Notes: generated by a model from the sequence alone, not told the origin. Positions 29,158-38,097 are shown, numbered from the stretch's first letter. The stretch is DNA of 64,000 nt from Anaerolinea sp. (GCA_029975965.1 JARKOV010000121.1:1-64000); one strand, 5' to 3'. Made by a program: numbers and translations.

Positions 29158-29235
29158 TCACAATACGCCGTAGGCATTGTAGACTTCACGCAGGCTTTTG
29201 CCTTCGTGGATGGCTTGCCGCGAGGTCGACTCAAT
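29158..29235 (-). pseudogene. Possible remnant: C-terminal tail of an RraA-like protein
   Basis: In the 77-base gap between GH42 and the mutarotase gene, the minus strand encodes RQAIHEGKSLREVYNAYGVL followed by a stop. This looks like a genuine protein C-terminus, similar from memory to the ends of RraA/hydroxy-oxoglutarate-aldolase-like proteins. There is no room for the rest of a gene. It may be left over from a deletion, or be chance. Confidence 0.3.
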
Positions 29236-29953
29236 TGCGCGCCCACGTCAGTGTGAGCGACCCCTCGAACAATCCTCCAGATGGCAAGATTAACCCTGCT
29301 GGCACTTCGGCGGCGGTGTTGGTCGCTTCGATGCCGAGGCAATAAACCTCCCCCAGCCGGTCGACTGGCCAGCCCCCTTTATCCAGCCACACCCCCCACC
29401 ATGGCTGGGCAGTCTGCAGCTCGATGTTGAAGCCCGCGTATTTCATCTTCACCGGCGCGCCGGTGTGGATGAACCACTTGCGCTCCGATCCATCGGGAGA
29501 GAAATCGTCCAGGTGCGTGCCATCCGGAAAATCAACGCGCAGCAGGTGGTCGATGGCGAGCATCGGGTGCGAAGCCCAGAGGAACTCGACTGGCAGCGAG
29601 GAGGTGTTTTCTACGCTAAATTCCAGTTTCAGTTGATTCGCTTCAAGCAAACGGAACGTGCGCCGCGCGCGAAAATCCTTCGCCACCCAGGTCTGGTGGA
29701 CTGCTCTATCCTCGCGCTCGAGGGTTGGGGCGAACCTCACCAACCGTCCCATTATCGGCGTCTCGCCGTGTGGCTCGATGGTCGGGTAAATTTCGTCCCA
29801 GCCGGCAATGCGGTAGGTCAACCCGCCGCTGATGTCAAAAGCCACCTGCCCTTCGTAAAGCAGGTTCAGGCCTTCCGGCGGCGACAGCCATTCCAGCTTA
29901 CCGCCCGGCGCAAACGCCAATGAAAAAACACCTAACTTGATTTGGATTGCCAT
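29231..29953 (-). CDS. Galactose-mutarotase-like (aldose 1-epimerase superfamily) protein
   Basis: A 240-residue beta-sandwich protein of the mutarotase superfamily. Recognisable pieces are GWDEIYPTIEP, a central WASHPMLAID (the conserved catalytic-histidine region) and a C-terminal CLGIEATNTAAEVPAGL carrying an acidic residue near the usual catalytic glutamate. It probably interconverts sugar anomers in the cytoplasm or processes a uronate. It is shorter than canonical GalM (about 340 residues). It faces GH42, whose product it might accept. Confidence 0.7.
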   Translation of the reverse strand: MAIQIKLGVFSLAFAPGGKLEWLSPPEGLNLLYEGQVAFDISGGLTYRIAGWDEIYPTIEPHGETPIMGRLVRFAPTLEREDRAVHQTWVAKDFRARRTFRLLEANQLKLEFSVENTSSLPVEFLWASHPMLAIDHLLRVDFPDGTHLDDFSPDGSERKWFIHTGAPVKMKYAGFNIELQTAQPWWGVWLDKGGWPVDRLGEVYCLGIEATNTAAEVPAGLILPSGGLFEGSLTLTWARN

Positions 29954-30302
29954 TTTTCACCCGATGCGAACCTTTACGTTTGGTTTTCCAACCACATCAC
30001 GCTCCGGCCAGTGGATGTATGGGATGTGAATTTTGTCGTCTGACATCGCGGGGTTGGTCGCCGTTTTCACCCCACCATTATATATAACTTTTTCACTTCT
30101 CAGCGAGTAGAGGAGAAGCCCCCGCAAACACCTTAAATTCGGATCTCTTTCACCACTGGCGAGTAGTTACATTACTTTCGATCAGATTCTCCGATATTAT
30201 GGTTGGATTGATGGTAAAATTTCGGAGTAAAATAGGTTGATTCGTATTTGTTGGGCGATGCTAGATCTGAGTTTTCCTCGATAAGCGGTTTTTGGAGGGA
30301 CG
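29954..30302. other. Intergenic region, no feature recognised
   Basis: 349 bases between the divergent mutarotase-like and fumarase genes. The part next to the fumarase genes is A/T-rich (30170-30260), as expected of a promoter, but I cannot pick a convincing promoter pair or operator. Confidence 0.5.
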
Positions 30303-31175
30303 ATGCGTGACCTGACCCAAGAGATTCTCGAGTTGGTGCGATTCACTTCGACCAACCTGCCCGAAGACGTCGAAAAAGCCTTGCGCGAGGCGTATGCCAA
30401 AGAAGAACCCGGTTCAGCGGCTCACGGCGCGCTGGAGACCATCCTCGCCAACGTGGAGATGACCCGGCGCAATTCCACCCCGATCTGCCAGGACACCGGC
30501 ACGCCGATCTTCTTCGTGCGTTACCCGGATGGGTGGAGCCCGCGGGCGCTGCGCGAGCAGATCAAGGCGGCGGTGGCTCAGGCGACCAAACTGACCTACC
30601 TGCGCCCCAACGCTGTTGACTCCCTCAATGGCAAAAACACCGGGACCAACCTGGGCGACCAGCACTTCCCGACCATCCACTTCGAGGAGAGCGACGGTAA
30701 TGAACTGACCATCGAGCTGATGTTGAAAGGCGGGGGCTGCGAGAACGTGGGCCGGCAATACTCCCTGCCAGATAACCAGCTTCAGGCCGGGCGCGACCTG
30801 GAAGGTGTGCGTCGTTCCGCGCTGGATGCGGTGTGGCGGGCGCAGGGTGAGGGCTGTGCGCCGGGATTCCTGGGCATCGCCGTGGGCGGCGACCGGGGCT
30901 CATCCTATGTGGCGTCGAAAGAGGCGCTGCTGCGCAAGGTGGATGACCACAACGCGGATGCCGAGTTGGCGAACCTGGAGGAGCGCATCACCCGCGAGTC
31001 CAACGAAATGGGCATCGGCCCGATGGGCTTTGGTGGAAAATCCACCGTGTTGGGCACCAAGATCACCGCCACCCACCGCCTGCCGGCTTCGTTTTTCGTG
31101 ACCGTCTCGTACATGTGCTGGGCTTACCGCCGGCGCAAGATGACGGTCGCCGGCGACCAGGTGACTTACGAATAA
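30303..31175 (+). CDS. Class I fumarate hydratase (tartrate dehydratase-type), alpha subunit
   Basis: A 290-residue subunit carrying the [4Fe-4S] cluster of two-subunit class I fumarases and L(+)-tartrate dehydratases. The three cluster cysteines are visible in PICQDTGTP, GGGCENVG and EGCAPGFLG, spaced as expected. The enzyme hydrates fumarate to malate in the citrate cycle and is oxygen-sensitive, which suits an anaerobe. The start follows TTGGAGGGACG. The beta subunit follows after 12 bases. The related tartrate dehydratase cannot be excluded. Confidence 0.92.
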   Translation: MRDLTQEILELVRFTSTNLPEDVEKALREAYAKEEPGSAAHGALETILANVEMTRRNSTPICQDTGTPIFFVRYPDGWSPRALREQIKAAVAQATKLTYLRPNAVDSLNGKNTGTNLGDQHFPTIHFEESDGNELTIELMLKGGGCENVGRQYSLPDNQLQAGRDLEGVRRSALDAVWRAQGEGCAPGFLGIAVGGDRGSSYVASKEALLRKVDDHNADAELANLEERITRESNEMGIGPMGFGGKSTVLGTKITATHRLPASFFVTVSYMCWAYRRRKMTVAGDQVTYE

Positions 31176-31187
31176 AGCGAGGCGAAC

Positions 31188-31808
31188 ATGGCCATCAAAT
31201 TAACCATTCCCATTGCGGATGAGAAAATCCGCGCGCTTAAGGTCGGCAATTCGGTGCTGCTCTCCGGCATCATGATCACCGGGCGCGACGCGGTGCACAA
31301 GTGGATGGCGGACACCTTCATCAAGAAAACTCGCGAGCCTGCCGGGGATGACCTGCAGGTGCTTGAAGCGATCCGCCCGCTGCTGGACGGGGGAATCATT
31401 TACCACTGTGGGCCGGTGGTGGGCGGCCTGGATACGCAGCAATACCGCTTTGTGGCGGCCGGCCCGACCACCAGCATCCGCGAAGAGCCTTACCAGGGCG
31501 ACGTGATGCGCCTTTTCAACCTGAAGGGCGTGATTGGCAAGGGCGGCATGGGCGACCAGACCCTGAAAGCCTGTCAGGAGGTGCCGGGGGTGTATTTCCA
31601 CGCCATCGGTGGGGCGGCTTCTTTGATTGCGCAAACGGTGCGGCGCGTGCTGGGCGTGTACAAGTTGGATTTCGGCGTGCCGGAAGCTATGTGGGTGATC
31701 GAGGTGCAAGATTTCCCGGCAGTGGTGACGATGGACGCCAACGGTAACAGCCTGCACGACAAGGTGCGCCAGGAATCGGGCAAGGTGCTGGATCAGTTGA
31801 TCATCTAA
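31188..31808 (+). CDS. Class I fumarate hydratase, beta subunit
   Basis: A 206-residue subunit (the C-terminal domain of single-chain class I fumarases). Signature segments are LLSGIMITGRDAVHKWM, YHCGPVV, AGPTTSIREEPYQGDV, IGKGGMGDQT and FHAIGGAASLIAQ. It supplies substrate-binding residues to the active site with the alpha subunit encoded just before. A strong terminator follows, ending the two-gene operon. Confidence 0.92.
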   Translation: MAIKLTIPIADEKIRALKVGNSVLLSGIMITGRDAVHKWMADTFIKKTREPAGDDLQVLEAIRPLLDGGIIYHCGPVVGGLDTQQYRFVAAGPTTSIREEPYQGDVMRLFNLKGVIGKGGMGDQTLKACQEVPGVYFHAIGGAASLIAQTVRRVLGVYKLDFGVPEAMWVIEVQDFPAVVTMDANGNSLHDKVRQESGKVLDQLII

Positions 31809-31867
31809 CGATCATCCGGCTCGGCCCGATAGTGCCGGGCAATGGCGACGACAGGGTTTTTCCTTGG

Positions 31868-31893
31868 GGGCGGTTTATAGACCGCCCTTTTTT
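31868..31893 (+). terminator. Rho-independent terminator of the fumarase operon
   Basis: GGGCGGT (31868-31874), a six-base loop, ACCGCCC (31881-31887), followed directly by six T residues. This is a textbook terminator, placed 60 bases after the beta-subunit stop codon. Confidence 0.9.
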
Positions 31894-31945
31894 CGTGGAA
31901 TGCTACGTATAATGGAATGGACACAGATCACTTCGAGGAGCGGCA

Positions 31946-32269
31946 ATGAAACGGGTGGCATTTTTATTAAAAGTCAAACCGGAGCGCATCGAGGAATACA
32001 AATCCCGCCACCAGGCGGTGTGGCCCGAAATGCTGGACGCGCTGCGGCGCAACGGCTGGCACAATTACTCCCTCTTCTTGCGCGAAGATGGGCTGCTGTT
32101 CGGCTACTGCGAGGTTCCCGAAGACCTGCAGGCGGCGGTGCGGGGCATGGCGTCTGAAGAGGTCAACGCCCGCTGGCAGGATTGGATGGCGCCGTTCTTC
32201 GAGGACATCGGCGGCAGGCACGCCGACGAAGGGTTGTTGGAGCTGGAAGAGGTTTTCCACCTGGATTAA
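31946..32269 (+). CDS. rhaM: L-rhamnose mutarotase
   Basis: A 107-residue protein matching RhaM (about 104 residues in E. coli). Conserved pieces are KPERIEEYKSRHQAVWPEM, NGWHNYSLFL, VNARWQDWM and LEEVFHLD. It interconverts the alpha and beta anomers of L-rhamnose in the cytoplasm, feeding rhamnose catabolism. The start follows GAGGAG. No rhamnose isomerase or kinase is in the window, so the rest of the pathway would be elsewhere. It may be co-transcribed with the DUF2721 gene 33 bases downstream. Confidence 0.88.
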   Translation: MKRVAFLLKVKPERIEEYKSRHQAVWPEMLDALRRNGWHNYSLFLREDGLLFGYCEVPEDLQAAVRGMASEEVNARWQDWMAPFFEDIGGRHADEGLLELEEVFHLD

Positions 32270-32302
32270 GGTGATTTCAACTGCATTTGGTGAGGTGCGC
32301 AG

Positions 32303-32689
32303 ATGGACATTCCATTGACCACGCCGGCATTATTGTTTCCGGCGATCTCCCTTTTGTTGCTGGCGTACACCAACCGCTTCCTGGCGCTGGCGAACCTGGT
32401 GCGCGACCTGTACGATCGCTACAAAGCCAACCCCGACCCGTTAATCAAAGGCCAGATGGCCAATTTGAATTACCGCCTCGGTGTAATCCGCGACATGCAG
32501 ATTTTTGGCGTAGCCAGCTTCTTTCTCTGCGTGCTGTGCATGTTCCTGCTCTACGTGGGACTTGGCGTGCTGGCCAAATGGACATTTGGCATCAGCCTGG
32601 CGCTCCTGCTCGTCTCTCTTGGCCTGTCGCTGCGCGAGCTGCAGGTCTCGGTGGATGCGCTCAAATTGCGCATGCGCGACCTGGAATGA
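32303..32689 (+). CDS. DUF2721 family membrane protein
   Basis: A 128-residue protein of the DUF2721 family. It has a hydrophobic N-terminus (TPALLFPAISLLLLAYTNRFLALANLVRDL), a basic cytoplasmic middle (YDRYKANP...NYRLGVIRDMQ) and two C-terminal transmembrane segments, ending LRELQVSVDALKLRMRDLE. Function unknown. Its stop overlaps the start of the next gene (ATGA), so the two are translationally coupled. Confidence 0.85.
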   Translation: MDIPLTTPALLFPAISLLLLAYTNRFLALANLVRDLYDRYKANPDPLIKGQMANLNYRLGVIRDMQIFGVASFFLCVLCMFLLYVGLGVLAKWTFGISLALLLVSLGLSLRELQVSVDALKLRMRDLE

Positions 32690-33408
32690 AAATTCTCACC
32701 TGGAACTGCCAGGGGGCTTTTCGGAAAAAATATCCGCTGGTCGCAGCGATGACCCCCGACCTGGCGGTGATCCAGGAATGCGAGCACCCCGACCGCCTGC
32801 CCTGGAAGCAGGGCAGCCCGCCCAGCGCGGCGCTCTGGTTCGGTGACAAACCCACCCGAGGGTTGGGCGTTTTCTCCTGGACGGGCCACAGCATCGAGAC
32901 GGCGCCGGGGCACGACCCCGGCATCCGCCACTGCGCGCCGGTGGTGGTTGACGCGCAGGAGCCCTTTCACCTGGTGGGGGTTTGGGCGATGGACCACAAA
33001 GATGCAAAACTCAGCTACAGCGCGCAGATTTTTCAAGCGGTGGCGGCTTACCGCGAGTTCATTCTGGCGGCCGACACGGTTTTCCTGGGCGATTTTAACA
33101 GCAACTTGCGCTCCACACCGCGCTCGCGGATTGGCAACCACACCACGCTGATCAACGCGCTGAGCGGCCTGGGAATGATCAGCGCATACCACTTCGCGAC
33201 CGGTGAAAAGCAAGGCAAAGAGCGCCGTGGGACGCACTACCGGGCTCGCAAGATCGACCGGCCCGGGCATATCGATTACATTTACTTCCCCACGCGCTGG
33301 ATCCGCCGCTTCAAGCGGGTCGAGATCGGCGATCCGAAGAAGTGGCTGGCGTTCAGCGATCACTGCCCGCTGGTGGTGATTTTCGACGACAAAGCGGCCG
33401 AGTCATAG
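32686..33408 (+). CDS. Endonuclease/exonuclease/phosphatase-fold hydrolase
   Basis: A 240-residue protein with the EEP fold. Catalytic signatures are TWNCQG (5-10; the metal-near asparagine), IQECEHP (catalytic Glu), FLGDFNSN (Asp/Asn pair), DYIYFP and FSDHCPLVV (SDH with the general-base histidine). It cleaves phosphodiesters or phosphomonoesters with Mg2+, on nucleic acid or a small substrate. No signal peptide. It starts inside the stop codon of the DUF2721 gene and its last six bases overlap the end of the convergent gene. Confidence 0.87.
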   Translation: MKILTWNCQGAFRKKYPLVAAMTPDLAVIQECEHPDRLPWKQGSPPSAALWFGDKPTRGLGVFSWTGHSIETAPGHDPGIRHCAPVVVDAQEPFHLVGVWAMDHKDAKLSYSAQIFQAVAAYREFILAADTVFLGDFNSNLRSTPRSRIGNHTTLINALSGLGMISAYHFATGEKQGKERRGTHYRARKIDRPGHIDYIYFPTRWIRRFKRVEIGDPKKWLAFSDHCPLVVIFDDKAAES

Positions 33409-34578
33409 GCGGCCATCCGGCAGCTTGCCGGCATGCATGGCTTCAACCTGCTGCGGGGTGAACGGCGGCTCGAACAGGTTCGAGTGTTCCTGGTAACAGC
33501 GGAACAGGTCGATGATGAAATGCAGCCGGTCGGGCAGGTCGGCCCAATCGACGGCGCCGCTGTCGATTGGGCTGTCGGGTGTTGGGTCATGTTCTGCGAG
33601 GAGGCGCTCCAGGTCGGGCAGGCTAACGTTGCGGAGCGACTCGGGGAAGCCGATCGCCAGGTCTTTGCCCAGGCGCAATACCACGCCTGAAGGCAGGGAG
33701 ATGGTCATCATCGTTTCGGTGATCAGCCGGCGAAGCTGTATTCTCACTTCGGCGAGCCAGGCCTGGATGGCGCGGTCGAGGGCGGTGGGGCGGCGAAGCA
33801 GCCGCCGGAGATACAGGTGTGCCAGGTGAAACCAGCCGTTCCAAGGAAAAATGCTGCGAAAGAGCGCGCGGGAGAATTCTAAAAAACTGATATAACCGGC
33901 ATCCAGGCTTTCGGCGATCTCGGGCTGCAGGCGCGTCTGCTCATGAAAGCCGATCTCGATATTGCCCAGCAGGATGAGCTGCGCTCGGGTGTTGGCATCC
34001 GCCTCGGTCAGCGCCTGCGCGTAATGGTGGAAAGCCATGCGCAGGTAGCCCTGGCCGTCCGGCGGGTCGCCCGGGCGAAGCTGCTCACAAAAGCGGTCGA
34101 CCCGTTCCAGGTCTATCTGAAGGTCGGTGAAGCAGGTCTGGTAGAAACGGGCAAACTCGTACCCGATCTCCTCAAAGACCTTTCGATTACCGCGACCGAC
34201 CGCATCGGAGGCGCGCTCGATGGCCGGTAAGAAAGCGCTTGATCTCAGGGTGAGTGTCCGCGAGCCGGCGACCTGGTTGCCACCCTGGATGTTGATTGCC
34301 GCGGCCACTCCTTCGGAAGCTTGAACTGCGGAAGGTGATTGCATCAGGCGGCGTTCCAACAGGCGGGCGAGATCCTCTTTGCGGATGGTTTGCCCGGCTT
34401 GCTTGGATGCCCAGGTTGCGAAGGTGCACCAGTTGGCCATCGGGCCGGTGCGGGCGGCCAGGACCGCCGAAAGCTCGTGGTAGCATTGGGTGATCTGCAG
34501 GTTGCGGATCACTCCATCTTCCAGGCTCTTGATCCGGAGAACGTCCTCCAGGGTGGGTTGATGTTGATCGGATGACAT
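33403..34578 (-). CDS. Protein of unknown function, last gene of the large leftward operon
   Basis: A 391-residue protein that I do not recognise. It is largely alpha-helical with no transmembrane segment or signal. Visible pieces are [33 protein letters not shown] near the N-terminus, a central region rich in aromatic/charged helices ([21 protein letters not shown]), and a basic [15 protein letters not shown] segment. [12 protein letters not shown] contains a possible HEQ metal-site-like pattern, which is speculative. The ATG at 34578 lies 16 bases after the MttB-family stop, so it is probably co-transcribed. Confidence 0.75.
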   Translation of the reverse strand: MSSDQHQPTLEDVLRIKSLEDGVIRNLQITQCYHELSAVLAARTGPMANWCTFATWASKQAGQTIRKEDLARLLERRLMQSPSAVQASEGVAAAINIQGGNQVAGSRTLTLRSSAFLPAIERASDAVGRGNRKVFEEIGYEFARFYQTCFTDLQIDLERVDRFCEQLRPGDPPDGQGYLRMAFHHYAQALTEADANTRAQLILLGNIEIGFHEQTRLQPEIAESLDAGYISFLEFSRALFRSIFPWNGWFHLAHLYLRRLLRRPTALDRAIQAWLAEVRIQLRRLITETMMTISLPSGVVLRLGKDLAIGFPESLRNVSLPDLERLLAEHDPTPDSPIDSGAVDWADLPDRLHFIIDLFRCYQEHSNLFEPPFTPQQVEAMHAGKLPDGRL

Positions 34579-34594
34579 GGTGGTAGTTGCGGTT

Positions 34595-36031
34595 CTAGTC
34601 GTTCTCCAGCAGCGAAAGAACCGGATCTCTCGTGTCGCCGCCCAGTTTTTTCCAAGCGCGCTCGAAGATGCGGCGCACCTCTGCGATGGACGGTGGGGGC
34701 TGGTAGCGGTAGGCTGCCAGTCGCTCCAGAACCACGTGCCGGGCGCGCCGGCGCGCCGTTTGACCCTGGGACTGCTGAAACGAGTGCCAGGACAGCCGGT
34801 CGAACAGATCGCTGGACCAGTAGGATTCGCGGTAGTGGTCGAGGGTAGTGTCGGCTTGCACGTAGCCATGCTCCACGCCCTCGCGGATGATCTCCAGCCA
34901 ACTGGCCGGATCGCTGGCGGGGATGCCCTGGCGCAACCGGGCAAGGGCGTCGCGAAGCTCGCAATCGGCGATCATTTGCTCGGGGCTAAAGATGTCGTCA
35001 AAGCTGAGCACCCCAACGTAGTGCAGATCATCGCAACCGGTCAGCACCCCGAAAGCGCCAGCGATGCCTTTTTCCAGCCCGGCCTGCAATCCGGGGCGCT
35101 TGGCCTGCGTGCCGAGCATCATCGAGTAACCCGACGATGGATTGTAAAAGCGATTGACCTGCGCGCTGGCCCAGTACATCCAGGCGCACTCGGGCATCCC
35201 GCCCACGATGGTGACCATGCGCAGATCGACCGGGAACATGCCGGCTGAGAACCAGACCGGCTTGCCTTCGCCAACGATGTGCAGGGTGACCGCCCCGCCG
35301 AGGGCTTCGGCGATCGAGAGTACCCAGGCCGGGCGGAAGACGACCGGGGCCGAGACGCCCGCAGCCGGGTAGGTGGTGACCGAAAATTCCTGCCAGCGCC
35401 GGCGGTGCTGCACGGCCAGGTCGAACTCGTACCCCGACAGGCGCAGCGGGCTGACCGAAAAGATACCGGTGCTGCGCATCGGTTGTCCAAACGCCTCCGC
35501 CATGTCAAAGAGCGTGTCCAGCGCTTCGGGGGGGTGGAGCGTATCCAGGGTGGGGCCACCGGCAGCGAACTCGGCCCCGATGCGATACTCGACGATGGCC
35601 TGCAGTTGCGCGGGCACATCGCGCGGCACGCCCGGCACGTAACTGCCCAGGCCACGGCTGCGCAGGCACTCGACGCTCCGCGTGGCCTCGATCACGTTGG
35701 CGGTGGTCATCAGCTCGATCTGGTCGTTGTGCGGGTTGTGGTAATACTGGCACATGTCGCCCACAGTACAGGTCAGCGCGGCGGGGTCTGGCGCAGGCCG
35801 GGTCGACCAGTGGGCTTTCATCTGGGCGAGGTGCTCTTCGACCAGAGCCGGAGGGAAATAAGCGCGATTCCCGGTGATGCGCACGCCAGCCCTGGCGAGT
35901 GCCTGGATGGCGGTGTCGTTTTCGACTGCCAGGCCAATCTCGTCCAGCACCTGCAAGGCCGCCTGGTGCATGCGTTGAAGCTCGCCGGTAGAAAAACCGG
36001 CCTGTTCTTGCAGCAATAAAATTGGATTCAC
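34595..36031 (-). CDS. MttB-family corrinoid-dependent methyltransferase homolog (no pyrrolysine)
   Basis: A 478-residue member of the trimethylamine methyltransferase (MttB/COG5598) family. True MttB enzymes contain pyrrolysine at an in-frame TAG; here the frame is open throughout with no amber codon, so it belongs to the non-Pyl branch that includes glycine-betaine and other quaternary-amine demethylases. Family members transfer a methyl group to a corrinoid protein in the cytoplasm. No corrinoid partner (MttC-like) is adjacent. It starts with GTG, 23 bases after a sugar permease, in a carbohydrate operon. The substrate is unknown. Confidence 0.85.
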   Translation of the reverse strand: MNPILLLQEQAGFSTGELQRMHQAALQVLDEIGLAVENDTAIQALARAGVRITGNRAYFPPALVEEHLAQMKAHWSTRPAPDPAALTCTVGDMCQYYHNPHNDQIELMTTANVIEATRSVECLRSRGLGSYVPGVPRDVPAQLQAIVEYRIGAEFAAGGPTLDTLHPPEALDTLFDMAEAFGQPMRSTGIFSVSPLRLSGYEFDLAVQHRRRWQEFSVTTYPAAGVSAPVVFRPAWVLSIAEALGGAVTLHIVGEGKPVWFSAGMFPVDLRMVTIVGGMPECAWMYWASAQVNRFYNPSSGYSMMLGTQAKRPGLQAGLEKGIAGAFGVLTGCDDLHYVGVLSFDDIFSPEQMIADCELRDALARLRQGIPASDPASWLEIIREGVEHGYVQADTTLDHYRESYWSSDLFDRLSWHSFQQSQGQTARRRARHVVLERLAAYRYQPPPSIAEVRRIFERAWKKLGGDTRDPVLSLLEND

Positions 36032-36054
36032 GCCTTGCCTTTGCGTAGTCTGGC

Positions 36055-36942
36055 TTACCCTTTAAGGCCGGTGGTGACGATGCCCTGGACGATATTCTTC
36101 TGGGCGACAAAGTAGAGGATGATGCAGGGGGTCATGAACATGACGCTGGCGGCCATTTGCACGGCCAGGTCGCCGCCGCCGCGGAACGAGCGCAGGTAAT
36201 TGATCCCCAGCGCCAGGGTGTACATGTCGCGGTCGTTGAGGTAGATCAGCGGTCCCATGAAGTCGTTCCAGTTGCCCATGAAGGAGAAAATGGCGATCGT
36301 CGCCAGGGCGGGTTTGGCCAGCGGAAGGATGATGCGCCAGTAGATCAACAGCTCGTTTGCGCCGTCCACCTTGGCGGCCTCGTCCAGCTCGGAGTTGATC
36401 GTCAGGAAGAACTGGCGCAGCATGAAGATGGAGAAAGCCGGCCCGAAGAAAGGCGGCAACACCAGCGGCAGGTAGGTGCCGACCATGTTCAGAATCTTGA
36501 AGAGGATGAAGGTCGGCACCATCGTCACCGGATAAGGGATCATCATGGTCGCCAGGACGATGAGAAACAACACATTCCGGCCGGGGAAGCGCAGGCGCGC
36601 GAAGGCGTAAGCCACCATCGAGGCCGAGAGCAATTCTCCGGTCACGGCGATCGCTGCGATGAACACGCTGTTCTTCAAGAAGGTGAAGAAGGGGATCAGC
36701 TCGAAGACCTTGGGGTAGTTGCTCCACACCAGCGTGGAAGGGATGAACTCGGGCGGGAAGCGGATGCCCGCGCCGTATGGTTTCAATGAAGAGGACACAG
36801 TCCAGAAAAAGGGCAGCAGGATGGCCGCGCTGGCGACGGCGAGCAGGCCGTAGATGAGCACCTGTCGCCAGACATCCGCAACGACTCGGCGGAAGGACTT
36901 GCGATGTTTTAACGTCGTGGTTGGGGCGGTGATAGATGCCAT
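36055..36942 (-). CDS. Sugar ABC transporter permease, MalG type
   Basis: A 295-residue permease with six transmembrane segments and the EAA loop DEAAKVDGANELLIYWRIILP. It pairs with the MalF-type permease encoded one base upstream (stop to start). Together with the lipoprotein at 38226 it makes a CUT1-class importer; the ATPase is not encoded nearby. It ends 23 bases before the MttB-family gene. Confidence 0.92.
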   Translation of the reverse strand: MASITAPTTTLKHRKSFRRVVADVWRQVLIYGLLAVASAAILLPFFWTVSSSLKPYGAGIRFPPEFIPSTLVWSNYPKVFELIPFFTFLKNSVFIAAIAVTGELLSASMVAYAFARLRFPGRNVLFLIVLATMMIPYPVTMVPTFILFKILNMVGTYLPLVLPPFFGPAFSIFMLRQFFLTINSELDEAAKVDGANELLIYWRIILPLAKPALATIAIFSFMGNWNDFMGPLIYLNDRDMYTLALGINYLRSFRGGGDLAVQMAASVMFMTPCIILYFVAQKNIVQGIVTTGLKG

Positions 36943-36943
36943 C

Positions 36944-37891
36944 TCAGTTGCCTCCTCCGCCTTCGTAATAGACCCAACGCCCGGAGCTGCGCCACAAGAT
37001 CAACGTGCAGGTGAGGATGATGATGAACAACAGCCAGGCGAGGGCAGAGGCGTAGCCCATTTCGAACCAGTTGAAGGCGTTGCGATAAAGATAGAGTAAA
37101 AAGAACAAGGTGGCATTCGCCGGACCTCCCCCCGTCATGATGTAAGATGTGGTGAAAGTCTGGAAGGTGCCGATGATGCCCATGATGAGGGTAAAGAGCA
37201 GCACCGGGGTGATGAGCGGCAGGGTGATGTTCCTGAAACGGTGCCAGCCGTTTGCGCCGTCGATCTTGGCGGCCTCATGAAGCGAGACCGGCACGCCCTG
37301 CAGGGCGGCAAGGAAGATGACCACGTTGCCGCCGATGCCCCACAACCCCATGATGATGAACGCCCACAGGACATACCGGGGGTGGCCCAGCCAGTTGGGA
37401 CCGTCGATCCCTACCAATCCCAACAGGAAATTCAGGATGCCAAAGCGATAATTGAAGATCCAGGCGAACACGATGGCCACCGCAACGCCGGAGATGAGCG
37501 AGGGCAGGTAGAAAATGGTGCGAAACACGCCTGAGGCGACTATTTTTTGGTTGAGCAACATGGCCACCGAGAGCGCCAAAATGATCGACATTGGAACGCT
37601 GATGAAGGTGAAGGTGGCGGTGACCTGTAAGGACTTGGCGACGAATGGATCGGAGAACATGCGCTCGTAGTTGGCCAGGCCGACCCACACCGGGGCTTTG
37701 ATCATCTTGTAGTCCGTCAGGCTGAGGTAGATCGAAGCGACCATCGGGCCTAATAAGAAGACTACGAAACCGATCAACCATGGGCTGAGGAAAAGATACC
37801 CCATCAGCGCCTCGCGCTTGCGCATGTTCCAACGGAACAGGCGGCGCACGCTTGAGGCAGGCGATTCAGGTGCCAGCGGGTATTGCGCCAT
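36944..37891 (-). CDS. Sugar ABC transporter permease, MalF type
   Basis: A 315-residue permease with six transmembrane segments, a hydrophobic entry YLFLSPWLIGFVVFLLGPM and EAA loop HEAAKIDGANGWHRFRNITLP. It is separated from its binding-protein gene by 334 bases that hold two strong hairpins and palindromic repeat copy 3, so its expression is probably lower than, or partly independent of, the binding protein. Confidence 0.92.
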   Translation of the reverse strand: MAQYPLAPESPASSVRRLFRWNMRKREALMGYLFLSPWLIGFVVFLLGPMVASIYLSLTDYKMIKAPVWVGLANYERMFSDPFVAKSLQVTATFTFISVPMSIILALSVAMLLNQKIVASGVFRTIFYLPSLISGVAVAIVFAWIFNYRFGILNFLLGLVGIDGPNWLGHPRYVLWAFIIMGLWGIGGNVVIFLAALQGVPVSLHEAAKIDGANGWHRFRNITLPLITPVLLFTLIMGIIGTFQTFTTSYIMTGGGPANATLFFLLYLYRNAFNWFEMGYASALAWLLFIIILTCTLILWRSSGRWVYYEGGGGN

Positions 37892-38035
37892 TTTTGTCTC
37901 CTGATTTTGCTCTCATGTTTCGACCGTTCAACTCAATCTAAAGGGCATGCGTGCTGCTCTTGTCGCTGAGTGGATGCGGTGAAACCGTCTCATATCATTA
38001 AACACCAGATTATCCGAGTGGCAGCCAAATCGATA

Positions 38036-38097
38036 GTGTTCCAATTTTTCTGTAAAATGTGGGGCAAAGCCCACATTTTACAGAAAATATATTACAT
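38036..38097. repeat. Palindromic repeat element, copy 3
   Basis: About 62 bases, core 38046-38085: a perfect stem TTTTCTGTAAAATGTGGG/CCCACATTTTACAGAAAA around GCAAAG. It matches copies at 16597 and 24968. It lies in the 334-base gap inside the large operon, between the binding protein and the first permease. Confidence 0.85.

Noticed and set aside
34595..36031. Pyrrolysine-containing MttB
   Set aside because: The reading frame has no internal TAG, so this is a non-pyrrolysine family member.
16597..38097. CRISPR array
   Set aside because: The repeated palindromes are thousands of bases apart, with no regularly spaced repeats and no cas genes.
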